Shown: positions 43,211 through 53,044, counted from the stretch's first letter. The stretch: DNA of 64,000 bases from Candidatus Schekmanbacteria bacterium (GCA_016188575.1 JACPHN010000068.1:62001-126000); one strand, 5' to 3'. A program made the numbers and translations. Notes: a model not told the origin generated them from the letters alone.

Positions 43211-44167
43211 TCAGTCCTTTCCCATGATCCGCGCATAGTCGATGCGCGCGTCGGAGTGGCGCTCGTCATGGCCGTCCGCGGCGCTGTCGAGGCGATTCGG
43301 ATAATAGAGGGTCTCCTTCAGGTGCGCATTGGGCGCGCCCATCTGCGCAAAGCCGCTGGCCGTGCCGGTGAACTGCATGAAGCGGAACCTCACGATGTCG
43401 GACGCGGTGGCTAACAGCCTACCGCGCTGATAGGCGTGATACAGGTCGCTCGCCACGTTGCCCCCGAGAAGCTGCAAGAATTCCAGCGACGTCATGTGCT
43501 GCTCGGGAAAGATCCGCTTGAGCGCCATGGCTTCTCGGCGGTAGCGGTTATAGATCCGGCGCGCGGTCTCTTGGTGCACGTGCGCCACCACGGCCTCGGC
43601 GGAATAGGCGATCCGCCCGCCGTCGCGCAACACCCGGCACGCGAGCTCGATGTCCTCGAGGCCCGTCAGCGACTCGTCGTAGCGCAGGCGCCGCCAGGTA
43701 GCGCGGCGAACCGCGGCATTGGCGTTGTTGCAAAACGGTGTCGTCTGGTTGGCGAGCGAGCGCGCGGGAAACCACTTCCGGAAGATCTGCTCCTCGGAAA
43801 AACGCGTCCGCCAGTCGCCGCATTGCCGGCCATAGGCGACCTCGACGGCGGGGTCGGCGAACGGAGCGAGCAAGCTTTCGAGCCACGTGGTGTGGATCGG
43901 GTAGACGTGCGCGCTGGCGACGACGAGGAGCTCGTGGTGCGCCGCCTCGCAGCCGATATTGAGCGACCGCCCGAAGGAAAAATCCGCGGGCGCGATGTGA
44001 CAGACGGTTGCTGGAAAGCGCTCGACGATCGACAGCGTGGCGTCGGTTGAGCCCGAATCCACGACGATGATTTCCACGCCGGTAACCGTCTGCAGCATCA
44101 ACCCCGACAGGAGCCGGCCGATGTGCTCCTCCTCGTTAAAGCAGCGGATGATGACAGAACAGCTCAT
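43211..44167 (-). CDS. Family 2 glycosyltransferase
   Basis: 318 residues, first gene of the minus-strand glycan operon. GT-A fold: CSVIIRCFNEEEHIGRLL, VEIIVVDSGSTDATLSIVE, FSFGRSLNIGCEAAHHELLV, then NNANAAVRRATWRRLRYDES and LTGLEDIELACRVLRDGGRI, the ED acid motif of rhamnosyl- and related GT2 enzymes. The usual DxD after strand four appears as ASAH, so metal use is uncertain. It transfers a sugar from a nucleotide donor to a growing chain, on the cytoplasmic side. The promoter should lie in 44168-44413. Confidence 0.9.
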   Translation of the reverse strand: MSCSVIIRCFNEEEHIGRLLSGLMLQTVTGVEIIVVDSGSTDATLSIVERFPATVCHIAPADFSFGRSLNIGCEAAHHELLVVASAHVYPIHTTWLESLLAPFADPAVEVAYGRQCGDWRTRFSEEQIFRKWFPARSLANQTTPFCNNANAAVRRATWRRLRYDESLTGLEDIELACRVLRDGGRIAYSAEAVVAHVHQETARRIYNRYRREAMALKRIFPEQHMTSLEFLQLLGGNVASDLYHAYQRGRLLATASDIVRFRFMQFTGTASGFAQMGAPNAHLKETLYYPNRLDSAADGHDERHSDARIDYARIMGKD

Positions 44168-44413
44168 GATGGCCTCAGAAAAGACGGCGCCGCCGCACAG
44201 GCGCGCCGGCGATTTTTGCGGAGCCAGATTATATCCGCGGGGGGGCCATTCACCACTAGCAAACCCAGGCTGCTCGCGGCGAAGCCTTCCGCCATCCTCA
44301 TGCCGGCGAGATTCCAGTGCCGGCCCCAGTGAAAAGCCGAGGAGACCGAGATCCTCCTCGCTTCCGGGTCCGGCGATTGCCCGTCACGGTCCAGGATGGT
44401 AGGTTGTCCCGCC

Positions 44414-45260
44414 ATGCTCTCCGAGCTCCACGAAGTCCTCGTCGATGCCTTTCGCCGCCGCCCCGAGCTGCTGCTCGTGCTGTTGCCCGGCGTGCGCCAG
44501 GCACCGGTTCCCGCCCACGACCGCGCCCGCACCGACGATCCCGATGCCGTCGCGATCCTCCCCGTTCCCTGGCGCGCCGACCTCCTCGTCGTCTTCGAGC
44601 AGGCAGGCGCGGCGACGCTCGCCGTGATCCTCGAGGTCCAGCTCGCAAGAGACGACAACAAGCGCCGCTCCTGGCTCAACTACGTGACCGCGGCGGCGGC
44701 CCGTTACGATTGCGACGTCTGGCTCATGGTGCTCGCGCCCGACGACGCGGTCGCCCGCTGGGCGGCCCGGCCGATCCGCACCGGCCACCCCGGCGAGGAG
44801 GAAGTGCTGAGTGCTGAGTTGGGAGCGGGGAGCGGGCGTCTCAGCGGCCATTGTAGCTGTCCTTCTGGCTCTCGAGGGACGATCGAAGGCCACCGCCGAG
44901 CTTGAGCCCGATCGCGCCCTGGCCTACACCGATCTCATCTGGCAGCACTTGGGAGAAGCCGCGAGGAAAGTGCTCGAAAACATGCTCGACCTGAGGGAAT
45001 ACCAACCCAAGAGTGAGCTCTACCACAAATACATCCGCCGCTGGCTCGAAGAAGGCAGATCCGAGGGAATGGCGGAGGGCAAGGTCGAAGGCAAGGCCGA
45101 AGACGTGCTCGCCGTGTTCGAAGTCCGCGGCCTGTCCGTCACGGACCAGCAGCGCGAGTTGATCCTGTCGTGCCGCGATCCCGACCGACTCGACTGCTGG
45201 CATCGCCGGGCGATCTCGGCGCGGTCGGTCGAGGAGGCCCTGGAGGGCGCGGGAAGCTGA
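44414..45260 (+). pseudogene. Rpn/PD-(D/E)XK-like protein, disrupted by replacement (paralogue 2)
   Basis: The start MLSELHEVLVDAFRRRPELL (ATG 44414) follows paralogue 1 closely to RTGHPG (about 44790). There about 50 residues (FDLLPMVLARAAIPRLVDPE and following in paralogue 1) are replaced by about 100 bp of unrelated sequence (AAGTGCTGAGTGCTGAG...), which shifts the frame and ends the first part at 44905. The tail resumes in another frame at AELEPDRALAYTDLIWQHLG and runs intact to 45260. Both halves are otherwise well kept, so the break is recent. It retains the EVQ nuclease-like motif. Plus strand, between the glycan operon and the GT39 gene. Confidence 0.72.
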
Positions 45261-45363
45261 GCCCATCGGTCTCGAGCGGCGCGCCGGGGACCGTCCCGGA
45301 GCGCTCGTGCCGCCACCGCGGCCTGGCGTCCTCAGCGTCCCCTCCGGTGCCCAGGCAGGGCCG

Positions 45364-48297
45364 TCACCGTGCCGGCGCTTCGGTCCCGCCTCTCGTGGCG
45401 GCGATTTCCGCTCGCTTGCCGGCGGCGATAGGCCCGACGGGACGCAGCGCCGACGGCGGAATCGGCTCTCCATCGCCGCCACTGCCCGCCGCCACACCTC
45501 CGGGGGTCACCCAGTAGAGGTACACCTGGGAGTAATCGCGGACCGCCTCATAGGTAACCTGGATGTCGTGCGGTCCCGCGGTCAGCTCTACCGCCGGCCC
45601 ATAGATGAGCCCGCCGCCTCCCCCGTTCTGCGCCACCGGCGCGCCCTCCACGACGACCTCGCTGCCATCGATCGACTTGGTGCCGAACCGGTAGCGGCCC
45701 GCCGTCGGACAGAGCACGCTGCCGCTCCACTCGATGGTGAACGGGCGCGGGAGCGGCAGAAAGTGGAAGTAGAAGGCGATCTGCGGGTCGATCTGCATGT
45801 AGTCGAGCTGCAGCTCGGGGCGGCGACCCCGCGAGTATTTTCCGAGCAGCCCGCCCTCGAACAGCTTCGGCGAAAACATGCGGTCAGCGGGGATCGGCGC
45901 GAGCTGGGACAGTCCGGGGCCGCGCAGGCGCAGTCCCGTGCGGCCCGGACCCGTTGACGGCGTCGCCGCCTGCGGCGCGGCAAACGACACGGACACCGCT
46001 ACCAGGTGGTTGCCGCGCGCGAGGTGCAGCGCGGAAACCACGGCGCCGGGCTCATTCCCTCCGGCGCTGCTGATCCTTTCGCCGTCGATGGCGAGAGTCG
46101 CGGGGGGATCGCTGCCGAGCTCCACCTCGTATGCTCCATCCTGCGATATCCGGAGCGTTCCGGTGATCTCGCCCGCGACCACCGCCGCGCCGAGCCCGAC
46201 GGCGCGCCAATCCCACTCGCTGCCCTCCAGGCTCCGTTCGCCGGCCGTCTCGCCACCCGCCGCGGCGCCGCGCAGCTTCCAGCCCTTGACCGCCCCGATA
46301 TCGGCGGCGGGAATTCTCGCGATGCGCAGGATCGGGTGCTCCTGCCCCCCGCCCTGACGCGGCGCCCCAAAGCCTTCAAGCGTCGCGTTCGGGTAAAACT
46401 TGCCGATCAGCTCGGCAGTCGTGTCCTCGTTCCCTTCAAAGAAGACCAGCGCCGGCCGGCCGTGATCCGCAAGCGGCAAGTCACCGCCGCGGTTGAAGGG
46501 GACGCCGGAAAACGGCGCGCCGCGGACGAACGTGAACGTCGGCGTTCCGGAGAGGACCGGCACCACGTACACATCCGCCCCACCCCCTTCGTCGCGGACA
46601 ACCTCGGCAATCTTGGTCTGTGGTGTGGAATAGGACGCCCAGGCGGCGGGATCCCAGAGTTGCCGTTCGAAAAATACCGTCCAGTTTTCCAGAGCAGCCG
46701 CCGCGACCGCGAGCGCTGCTCCGGCAACTGCCACGCGGCCCAGCCGCGCCGACCGCGCCGCGAGAAACCCGCAGACGGCCGCGATGGGGAGCGAGGCGAG
46801 CACCGCGATGACCGCCGTCGACCCAAACGTGCGCGCGCCTTGCGGCGCCTCAAACGCGAGTGTGAGCACGCCGGAGGCCATCATCGCGCCGAACCACAAC
46901 AGCAGCAGCGAAAACCGCGGGTCAGTCACGAGCGCGACCGCCCACAACAGCCCGATCGCGAACAAGAGACCAGTTACGGGGTCGAGCATCGGATGGCCGG
47001 GAAGATTGTGTCGGCCGTTGTTGTCCCCGACCAGGTGAAACATCCGCGCATGGCGGTCCAGGGTGTGCTTCAGCTCGCCGACCACGCGGTCGCGCTCCGC
47101 CGACGGCCGGGCGAAGAGGTCGACCGCGGCGCGCAGCGACGGTGCCTTGATGATCGAGACCGTGTTCACCCTCTGGCTGAATTCGCGCGGATGCTCGGAC
47201 GCGTACAGCATGAGCGGTGCGTAGGCGAAGAGCGCCGCCGCCAGCGTCAATGCAATCAGGCCCAGGCGCGCGGCGCGGTTGTCCCACTCCACGAGCAGGC
47301 CGTGACCGCCGACCAACGCGACGATCAGCGGTAGCGTCAGCATCGAGTAGTAGAACTGCAGGCCGACACCGATGGTCAGCCCGGCTAGTAGCGCGAGCCG
47401 CGGGCTGAGTCGCCGTTGGCTGCGCTGGAACAGCAGGAGGGCGAGGGGGATGAAGACCGTCGTCACGATCATCGCCATCGCGAAGCGGCTGAAGGTGACG
47501 TGCCAGCGGCAAATCGCCAACAGCGCCGCCGCGGCGATCCCGGCGCGGGCGCCGAAGAGCTCGCGCGCCAGTAACCACACGAGCGCTACCGCGAGCAGGG
47601 CGAGCACGGTCGTCGCCAGGCGGATCGTGACAACGTCAGGGCCGAATGCCTGGATAAAGACCGCGTAATAGTAGAACAGCATGGCGGGCATTTGCGACAG
47701 GCCGGGGACAAAGACGGGCCGGTACTGCGGTTGTTCCAGGATTCGCATCGAGATCAGCGCGTTTTCGGCCTCGTCGAACCAGACGCCGTACGGGCGATCG
47801 CCGAGCTCGTGGCAGCGAAACGCCACGGCGATAGCGAGGACCAGCAGAATTGCGCCGAGCTCCCAGCGCGCCAGGCGCGCCGGCTCCGTGCGGCGCCCCG
47901 GCCCCCAGGCCGCGAACCCGCCGACGAGCGCCGCCAGCGCCCCAAGATACAGCGCCCACCCCGTCGGATGCCCCGTGTCGCTTCCCGAAAAATAGAACAG
48001 CGCCAGCGCCAGCAGACCGCTTCCGACCAGACTCCCGAGCACCGCGGCGGCGAGCACCCGCCGGCGCGAGCCTGCCACCCGCGGACCGACGGTCAGCGGG
48101 ACCGCGTCAAGCCCGGAGCGCCCTGTCGCGGCGAGCAGCAAGATCGCCGCGCCCGCGAAGCACAGGAGCAACCTCACGAGATCGTCGCCCGGCGCCGCCC
48201 CAACGAGCGGCCAGGCGCCGAGCGCCAGCGCGGGGAGGACGAGCACCGGCCGCAATCGGCCAGGCCAGGGAGAAATCCACTCGCGGACGGCCGCCAT
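45364..48297 (-). CDS. GT39-type membrane glycosyltransferase with C-terminal PA14 domain
   Basis: 977 residues. Residues 1-600 are a polytopic GT-C membrane protein with about 12 helices. The acidic loop motif is YGVWFDEAENALISMRIL (Asp-Glu near residue 176), typical of ArnT/PMT-like enzymes that use polyprenyl-phosphate sugars on the periplasmic side. Residues about 620-770 are soluble and beta-rich. Residues about 810-940 are PA14-like (FEGGLLGKYSRG; FTIEWSGSVLCPTAGRYRFG; DIQVTYEAVRDYSQVYLYW), a carbohydrate-binding module. It is the last gene of the operon from glmM, 29 bp after the small His-rich gene. The acceptor is unknown. Confidence 0.85.
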   Translation of the reverse strand: MAAVREWISPWPGRLRPVLVLPALALGAWPLVGAAPGDDLVRLLLCFAGAAILLLAATGRSGLDAVPLTVGPRVAGSRRRVLAAAVLGSLVGSGLLALALFYFSGSDTGHPTGWALYLGALAALVGGFAAWGPGRRTEPARLARWELGAILLVLAIAVAFRCHELGDRPYGVWFDEAENALISMRILEQPQYRPVFVPGLSQMPAMLFYYYAVFIQAFGPDVVTIRLATTVLALLAVALVWLLARELFGARAGIAAAALLAICRWHVTFSRFAMAMIVTTVFIPLALLLFQRSQRRLSPRLALLAGLTIGVGLQFYYSMLTLPLIVALVGGHGLLVEWDNRAARLGLIALTLAAALFAYAPLMLYASEHPREFSQRVNTVSIIKAPSLRAAVDLFARPSAERDRVVGELKHTLDRHARMFHLVGDNNGRHNLPGHPMLDPVTGLLFAIGLLWAVALVTDPRFSLLLLWFGAMMASGVLTLAFEAPQGARTFGSTAVIAVLASLPIAAVCGFLAARSARLGRVAVAGAALAVAAAALENWTVFFERQLWDPAAWASYSTPQTKIAEVVRDEGGGADVYVVPVLSGTPTFTFVRGAPFSGVPFNRGGDLPLADHGRPALVFFEGNEDTTAELIGKFYPNATLEGFGAPRQGGGQEHPILRIARIPAADIGAVKGWKLRGAAAGGETAGERSLEGSEWDWRAVGLGAAVVAGEITGTLRISQDGAYEVELGSDPPATLAIDGERISSAGGNEPGAVVSALHLARGNHLVAVSVSFAAPQAATPSTGPGRTGLRLRGPGLSQLAPIPADRMFSPKLFEGGLLGKYSRGRRPELQLDYMQIDPQIAFYFHFLPLPRPFTIEWSGSVLCPTAGRYRFGTKSIDGSEVVVEGAPVAQNGGGGGLIYGPAVELTAGPHDIQVTYEAVRDYSQVYLYWVTPGGVAAGSGGDGEPIPPSALRPVGPIAAGKRAEIAATRGGTEAPAR

Positions 48298-48326
48298 CTA
48301 TGTGCTCCTGCACCCTCTCCGCGGCG

Positions 48327-49052
48327 CTACCGGTCGACCTCGTCGCCGGCTCCGCCGGCGGCCTCATCGGGCTCCGATTCCGCCTCGTCGCCGCGACCTT
48401 CGGCCGATTCGTGAGCCCGCCCGGGTTTCCCAGCCGCGTCTGATTGCTCGTCTGCCGCCGCCGGTTCACACGCCGCCTCGTCCGTCATGTTGAGCTGCAG
48501 GGTCACCATCGTGCCATCCTTGAGCACAACTTCCTGCAGCCCGAGCAGCGCCGGCGAGGTATAGGCGACGCGGCAGTCGGGAAGCAGGATCGGAACGACG
48601 TGGCCTCCGCCTCCAGGTGCCGGACCGGAGCCGGCACCGCCACCGGTCGCCGCGGCGCGCGCCCGTTCGCGTTGTCGCCGCGCGGCCGCGAGCTCCGGGG
48701 CAGACTTCTCCACCTGCTCCTGGAGGGCAGCGCCGGTCTCGGGCGGCACCCCGCTGTTGTGATTGGCCTGGCATTGCACGGGCTGCACCACCGCCCCTTC
48801 CGCTGGCATTGCGTGGGCGTGCTGATACGTGTGCGGGGGCGTCCCGTGCGTGTGTTCCTCATCGCCGCCGACCTCAGGGTGCGCTCCCTGCGAAGCGTTG
48901 CAGTGGTACTCCCCCGTCTTCTTATCGAAGTGCCCGAAGTGCCCATCGATTCCGCCTCCGTGCCCCCACGCGAGCGCGGCGAGCAGCAGCGCGGATGCGC
49001 CACCGGCCCCACTCAGCGCCCGCACGAAGGTCCGGGTCCACTCGCTGACCAT
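48327..49052 (-). CDS. Secreted His-rich protein with YHC-type motif, unknown function
   Basis: 241 residues from ATG 49052, after GGAGGGTAGGAGC, 4 bp past the gatB stop. Hydrophobic leader (GGASALLLAALAWG). Then HGGGIDGHFGHFDKKTGEYH followed by CN, which resembles the short GGxDxxGCHxxxKTGEYHCH motif of small secreted proteins, though the first Cys is absent. A His-rich stretch (EEHTHGTPPHTYQHAHAM), a charged coiled-coil part, and a strand VPILLPDCRVAYTSPALLGL follow. The C-terminus is acidic and low-complexity. It may bind metal through the His clusters (inference). I do not recognise the full-length family. Confidence 0.7.
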   Translation of the reverse strand: MVSEWTRTFVRALSGAGGASALLLAALAWGHGGGIDGHFGHFDKKTGEYHCNASQGAHPEVGGDEEHTHGTPPHTYQHAHAMPAEGAVVQPVQCQANHNSGVPPETGAALQEQVEKSAPELAAARRQRERARAAATGGGAGSGPAPGGGGHVVPILLPDCRVAYTSPALLGLQEVVLKDGTMVTLQLNMTDEAACEPAAADEQSDAAGKPGRAHESAEGRGDEAESEPDEAAGGAGDEVDR

Positions 49053-49056
49053 GCTC

Positions 49057-50499
49057 CTACCCTCCCAGCGCGGAACGTAAGAGCTGCTGCGCGACCTTCG
49101 GGTCCGCCTGGCCCTTACTCCGCTGCATGACCTGCCCCATGAGGAATCCGAAGGCGCGCTCCTTGCCGGCCCGGAAGTCGGCCACCGGCCCCGGGTTAGC
49201 CGCGATGACGCCGGCGATCATACCTGCCAGCGTGGAGACATCGCCGATGCGCTCGATGCCGCGCGCGCGGATGACGGCGCCGGCGTCCTTGCCTTCCGCC
49301 CACATGGCTGCATAAACCTCGCGGCCCTGCGGTCCGGTAATGGCGCCGCTACTGATGCGCTGCAGCAGCTCCGCCGTCTGCGCCGCACGCACCGGCGCCT
49401 GGCCTGCCGTCAGGCCGCGGTTGTTGAGCTCTCGCAAGAGCTCGCTCTGCACCCAGTTGGCGGCCTGCTTGCCGTCGCCCGTAGCCCGGACGACCTCCTC
49501 GAAATAGTCGGCAAGCTCTCGCTGGCTCGTCAGGAGCTCGGCATCGGCCTCGCTCACCCCGAACGCCGCCACGAACCGCGCCCGGCGCGCCGCCGGGAGC
49601 TCGGTCAGCGCGCTCGCCACCCGCGCGACGAGCGCCGGCGGCACCAGCAGCGGACGCAGGTCCGGTTCGGGGAAATACCGGTAATCGTGCGCGTCCTCCT
49701 TGCTGCGCTGACTGTAGGTGACGCGCCGCTCCGCGTCATACCCGCGCGTTTCCTGAATGACCCGCTCGCCCCGGTCGAGAACGCCTCGCTGACGCTCGAT
49801 CTCGTATTCCAGCGCCTGCTCGAGAAAGCGAAACGAATTCAGATTCTTGATCTCGGTGCGCGTCCCGCAGAGGCGATCCCGCGGCGTCCCCAGCGAGACG
49901 TTGGCGTCGCAGCGCAAGCTGCCTTCCTCCATCACCCCGTCACACACCCCCACGTGCACGAGAATCTCGCGGAGACTCTGCAGGTAGGTTTTCGCCTCCT
50001 GCGGGCTGGACAGGTCCGGAGCGCTGACGATCTCGAGCAGTGGGGTGCCGCAGCGGTTGAGGTCGACCTGGCTGTATCGCCCGTCGCCCTCGGGGTGCAG
50101 GAGCTTGCCGGCGTCCTCTTCCATGTGCGCGCGGATGATGCCGATCTCCTTGTGCGTGCCGCCCGCCGCGCCGATGACCATCTTGCCGTTGACCGCAAGC
50201 GGGTACAGATATTGCGAAATCTGGTACCCCTTGGGCAAATCGGGATAGAAGTAGTTCTTGCGCTCAAATACGCTGCGCTCACGGATCTCGCACCCGAGCG
50301 CCAGACCGGCGAGAACCGCCAGGCGCACCGCCTCGCCGTTGAGCACCGGCAAGGCACCGGGGAGACCCAGGCAGACCGGGCAGGTATTGGCATTCGGCTC
50401 GTCGCCGAACCGTGTGGAGCACGAGCAAAACAGCTTGCTGCGGGTGCGAAGCTGCGCGTGACATTCCAGGCCGATGGCCACGACGTACTGAGCGCTCAT
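49057..50499 (-). CDS. gatB: Aspartyl/glutamyl-tRNA amidotransferase subunit B
   Basis: 480 residues. With GatA and GatC it converts Glu-tRNA(Gln) (or Asp-tRNA(Asn)) to the amide form. GatB binds the tRNA and holds the kinase site. The N-terminus VVAIGLECHAQLRTRSKLFC, zinc-type Cys (CSC; NTCPVCLGLPGALPVLN) and FERKNYFYPDLPKGYQISQY are diagnostic; the C-terminal YqeY/tail domain (RELNNRGLTAGQ; FLMGQVMQRSKGQADPKVA) is complete. It overlaps gatA by 4 bp (ATGA). With asnS present, the tRNA-Gln route is the likelier need. Confidence 0.97.
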   Translation of the reverse strand: MSAQYVVAIGLECHAQLRTRSKLFCSCSTRFGDEPNANTCPVCLGLPGALPVLNGEAVRLAVLAGLALGCEIRERSVFERKNYFYPDLPKGYQISQYLYPLAVNGKMVIGAAGGTHKEIGIIRAHMEEDAGKLLHPEGDGRYSQVDLNRCGTPLLEIVSAPDLSSPQEAKTYLQSLREILVHVGVCDGVMEEGSLRCDANVSLGTPRDRLCGTRTEIKNLNSFRFLEQALEYEIERQRGVLDRGERVIQETRGYDAERRVTYSQRSKEDAHDYRYFPEPDLRPLLVPPALVARVASALTELPAARRARFVAAFGVSEADAELLTSQRELADYFEEVVRATGDGKQAANWVQSELLRELNNRGLTAGQAPVRAAQTAELLQRISSGAITGPQGREVYAAMWAEGKDAGAVIRARGIERIGDVSTLAGMIAGVIAANPGPVADFRAGKERAFGFLMGQVMQRSKGQADPKVAQQLLRSALGG

Positions 50500-52022
50500 G
50501 CGACCACCTCGGCGCGAGGGAAAACAGGCGTCAGCGGCGGGTAGGCGTGCGCCTCCAGTGCGGCAGCGACGCGCAGTATTGTCGCCTCGTCGAAGTGCCT
50601 GCCCATGAGCTGCAGGCCGATCGGCAGACCGGCGCGGTCCGTACCGCCGGGGAGGCTCAGCGCGGGGATGCCGGCGAGGTTGGCGCCGGTGGTGTAGATG
50701 TCACCGAGGTACATGCTGAGCGGGTCGGCGGTTTTCTCGCCGATGCGAAAGGCGGTTGTCGGCATGGTTGGCCCGAGTACCAGGTCGACGGTCTGCAGCA
50801 CGGCTTCGAGCTCGGCGCGGATTTTGGCGCGCACGCGCTGCGCCTGGCCGTAGTAGGCGTCGTAGTAGCCGGCGGAGAGCACGAAGGTGCCGAGGATGAT
50901 GCGGCGTTTGACCTCGGGGCCAAAGCCCTCACCCCGGGAGCCGGCGAAGAGCTCGGCCAGCGAGCTGGGGGGGGCGCCAGTGGGCGCGGAGCCGGGAGGC
51001 CACGCCGCTGCCGCGCCCGCCGATCCGGCGCGGTGCCCGTAGCGGACGCCGTCGAAGCGCGCCAGGTTGCTCGAAGCCTCCGCCGTGGCGATGACGTAGT
51101 AGGCCGCCACGGCGTGCCGGGACATGGGGAGGCTGACCTCGCGGACCGTGGCGCCGAGCCGTTCCAGGTGCTGCGCGGCCTCGGTCACGCGGTCGCCCAC
51201 GGAGGCGTCGAGGCCGGCGCCGAAGTACTCGCGGGGGAGGCCGATGCGCACGCCGTCCAGCCGTTCGCGAACGCCGCGTGCGGCGGCCGCGGAGTAGTCG
51301 GCGAGCTCGACTCGCGCACTCGTGGCGTCACGGGGATCGTGCCCCGCGATCGCGCCGAACAACAGCGCCGCGTCGGCGACCGAGCGCGCCAGGGGGCCGA
51401 TCTGGTCGAGCGACGAGGCGAACGCCACGAGCCCATAGCGCGACACGCGACCATAAGTGGGCTTCAACCCCACGACGCCGCAGCAGGCGGCGGGCTGGCG
51501 GATCGATCCCCCGGTATCTGACCCGAGAGCAAGCTGCGCGCTTCCGGCGGCGACCGCGGAGGCGCTGCCTCCGGAGCTGCCGCCGGTGACGTGAGCAAGA
51601 CTGAATGGGTTTCGCGACGGCCCCCAGGCCGAGTTTTCCGTAGAGGAGCCCATGGCGAATTCGTCGAGGTTGGTCTTGCCGGTGATGACCGCACCGGCGG
51701 CCTTGACGCGGGAAACGACGGCAGCCTCGTAGGGGGAACGGTAGTTGGCGAGGATCTTGGATCCGCATGTCGTGGGGCCGTCGACATCGGCGATGTTGTC
51801 CTTGATCGCCAGGCACAAACCCGCGAGCGCACCCGCGCGGGGTCGCCCGGCAGCCGCCGCCGCGCGCTCGAAATCGACGCGGCGGTAGGCGCGGATGTGC
51901 GGCTCGACGAGGTCATGGCGGGCGCGGGCTCCAGCGAGCAGCTCGGCGGGCGCGAGCTCCGCGCGGGCGATCGCCGCCCTGGCCTCTACCGCGGTAAGCT
52001 CATGCAGCTCAGGCACGATCAC
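50496..52022 (-). CDS. gatA: Aspartyl/glutamyl-tRNA amidotransferase subunit A
   Basis: 508 residues. The glutaminase subunit that releases ammonia for the amidation. The amidase-signature triad is intact: Lys74 in GLCLAIKDNIADV, cis-Ser149 in GGSSGGSASAVAAG and Ser173 in GSDTGGSIRQPA; the spacings (75 and 24) equal those of S. aureus GatA (K79, S154, S178). The start is taken as GTG 52022 (or GTG 52016), inside the end of gatC, because the longer frame adds unrelated sequence. Slightly longer than usual owing to an Ala/Pro-rich insert near residue 335 (AAAWPPGSAPTGAPPSS). Confidence 0.96.
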   Translation of the reverse strand: MIVPELHELTAVEARAAIARAELAPAELLAGARARHDLVEPHIRAYRRVDFERAAAAAGRPRAGALAGLCLAIKDNIADVDGPTTCGSKILANYRSPYEAAVVSRVKAAGAVITGKTNLDEFAMGSSTENSAWGPSRNPFSLAHVTGGSSGGSASAVAAGSAQLALGSDTGGSIRQPAACCGVVGLKPTYGRVSRYGLVAFASSLDQIGPLARSVADAALLFGAIAGHDPRDATSARVELADYSAAAARGVRERLDGVRIGLPREYFGAGLDASVGDRVTEAAQHLERLGATVREVSLPMSRHAVAAYYVIATAEASSNLARFDGVRYGHRAGSAGAAAAWPPGSAPTGAPPSSLAELFAGSRGEGFGPEVKRRIILGTFVLSAGYYDAYYGQAQRVRAKIRAELEAVLQTVDLVLGPTMPTTAFRIGEKTADPLSMYLGDIYTTGANLAGIPALSLPGGTDRAGLPIGLQLMGRHFDEATILRVAAALEAHAYPPLTPVFPRAEVVA

Positions 52023-52317
52023 CGTCCCCCCGGCTCTCCGCAGCCCCAAAAACCGCCGGCACCAGGAAGAAGCGGCCATCCGTGTGCGGTGCGTGCTCCA
52101 GCAGGCGCGCCCCCTCGCTCTGGACTGCCTCGTCGGCCCGCCATTCCGGTTCGGGAGCGCCGCGAAGCGCCTCATCGAAACTGTTGGCGACATCGGCCTC
52201 GCGCAACTGCTGGACGTAAGCGACAATCCGCTCGAGCTGAGCGCTCATTTCCCGTTGCTCCGCGGGCGTCAGCGTCAGACACGCAAGCCGCGCCACCTGA
52301 TCCACCGAAAGCTCCAT
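52009..52317 (-). CDS. gatC: Aspartyl/glutamyl-tRNA amidotransferase subunit C
   Basis: 102 residues, the usual size. A small helical belt subunit that stabilises GatA-GatB. Motifs are VDQVARLACLTLTPAEQREM, LERIVAYVQQLREADV and the ending RFFLVPAVFGA. It starts 4 nt after the HAD gene's stop and overlaps the start of gatA by 14 nt (or 8 if GTG 52016 is used), so all three subunits are translationally linked in the order C-A-B. Confidence 0.95.
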   Translation of the reverse strand: MELSVDQVARLACLTLTPAEQREMSAQLERIVAYVQQLREADVANSFDEALRGAPEPEWRADEAVQSEGARLLEHAPHTDGRFFLVPAVFGAAESRGDGDRA

Positions 52318-52321
52318 TCTG

Positions 52322-53044
52322 CTACCCTATGATGATCTCGTAATCCCGGCGAAGAATATCGACCAACTCCCAGAAGTCGGCGATCGTGTGGTCCGGAATG
52401 GTTCTGCCGTGCGCGGCAAGCTCCTTGCCGCCGCGGCGCACAAGAACAGTAGTCATGCCTTCGTCTTTCGCCGGATCGATATCGTTGACCGGACTGTTGC
52501 CTACATACATGCACTCACCGCCCGCCAGGCCAAGCGCCGTGTGAACCTTGTGATAAAGTTTTGGGTTGGGCTTGCTGATTCCCATCTGGTCGGTGATGAA
52601 TATGGCTTCCGGATCAAAGTACGGCAGCACGTGAAGGCGCACGAGCTTTTCCGCCTGTTTGTGTTTCAACCCGGCGGTGATGATCCCGAGCCGCCTGCCG
52701 CTCGCGTGGAGCCGGGGAAGCACCTCGGCAACGTCCGGGAACGGGCGGAGCCTGCTCATTTTCGTGTCGTGATAGGCGGCCACGCCGGCGGCGACGACCA
52801 CGGCCTCGTTGCGGCCGGCGTACGCCTGGTGTCCGAGCCTGCGCAGCAGCATCTCAAAGTGGTGAGGATAATTCGAGCCGAACTCGGCGACAATCTCGCG
52901 CAGCTCGCGATAGCACTCCTCGCTACCGGCGCGCAGCCCAGCGCCGATCATGGCGGTGATGCTGGCGAGCCGGGCCTCGTGCGTGAGCTCGCTGGTCGAA
53001 AACAGGGTGTCGTCGATGTCGAAGAGAATCGCCCGCAACATCAT
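52322..53044 (-). CDS. HAD-superfamily hydrolase (phosphatase), subfamily IA
   Basis: 240 residues. Motif I is RAILFDIDDTLFS (nucleophile Asp9, Asp11). A helical cap domain follows. Motif II is RLGIITAGLKHKQAEKLV, motif III Lys in GISKPNPKLYHKVHTALG, and motif IV is YVGNSPVNDIDPAKDEGM. Such enzymes hydrolyse small phosphate esters. The substrate is not evident; its place right after glmM (ATGA overlap at 53041-53044) suggests sugar phosphate or phosphoglycolate-type work. Either of two adjacent ATGs (53044, 53041) may be used. Confidence 0.92.
   Translation of the reverse strand: MMLRAILFDIDDTLFSTSELTHEARLASITAMIGAGLRAGSEECYRELREIVAEFGSNYPHHFEMLLRRLGHQAYAGRNEAVVVAAGVAAYHDTKMSRLRPFPDVAEVLPRLHASGRRLGIITAGLKHKQAEKLVRLHVLPYFDPEAIFITDQMGISKPNPKLYHKVHTALGLAGGECMYVGNSPVNDIDPAKDEGMTTVLVRRGGKELAAHGRTIPDHTIADFWELVDILRRDYEIIIG

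Noticed and set aside
42518-44167. Complete sialic acid pathway
   Set aside because: Only a cytidylyltransferase-family gene is present. Synthase, epimerase and sialyltransferase are not in the window, so naming the sugar would be unsupported.
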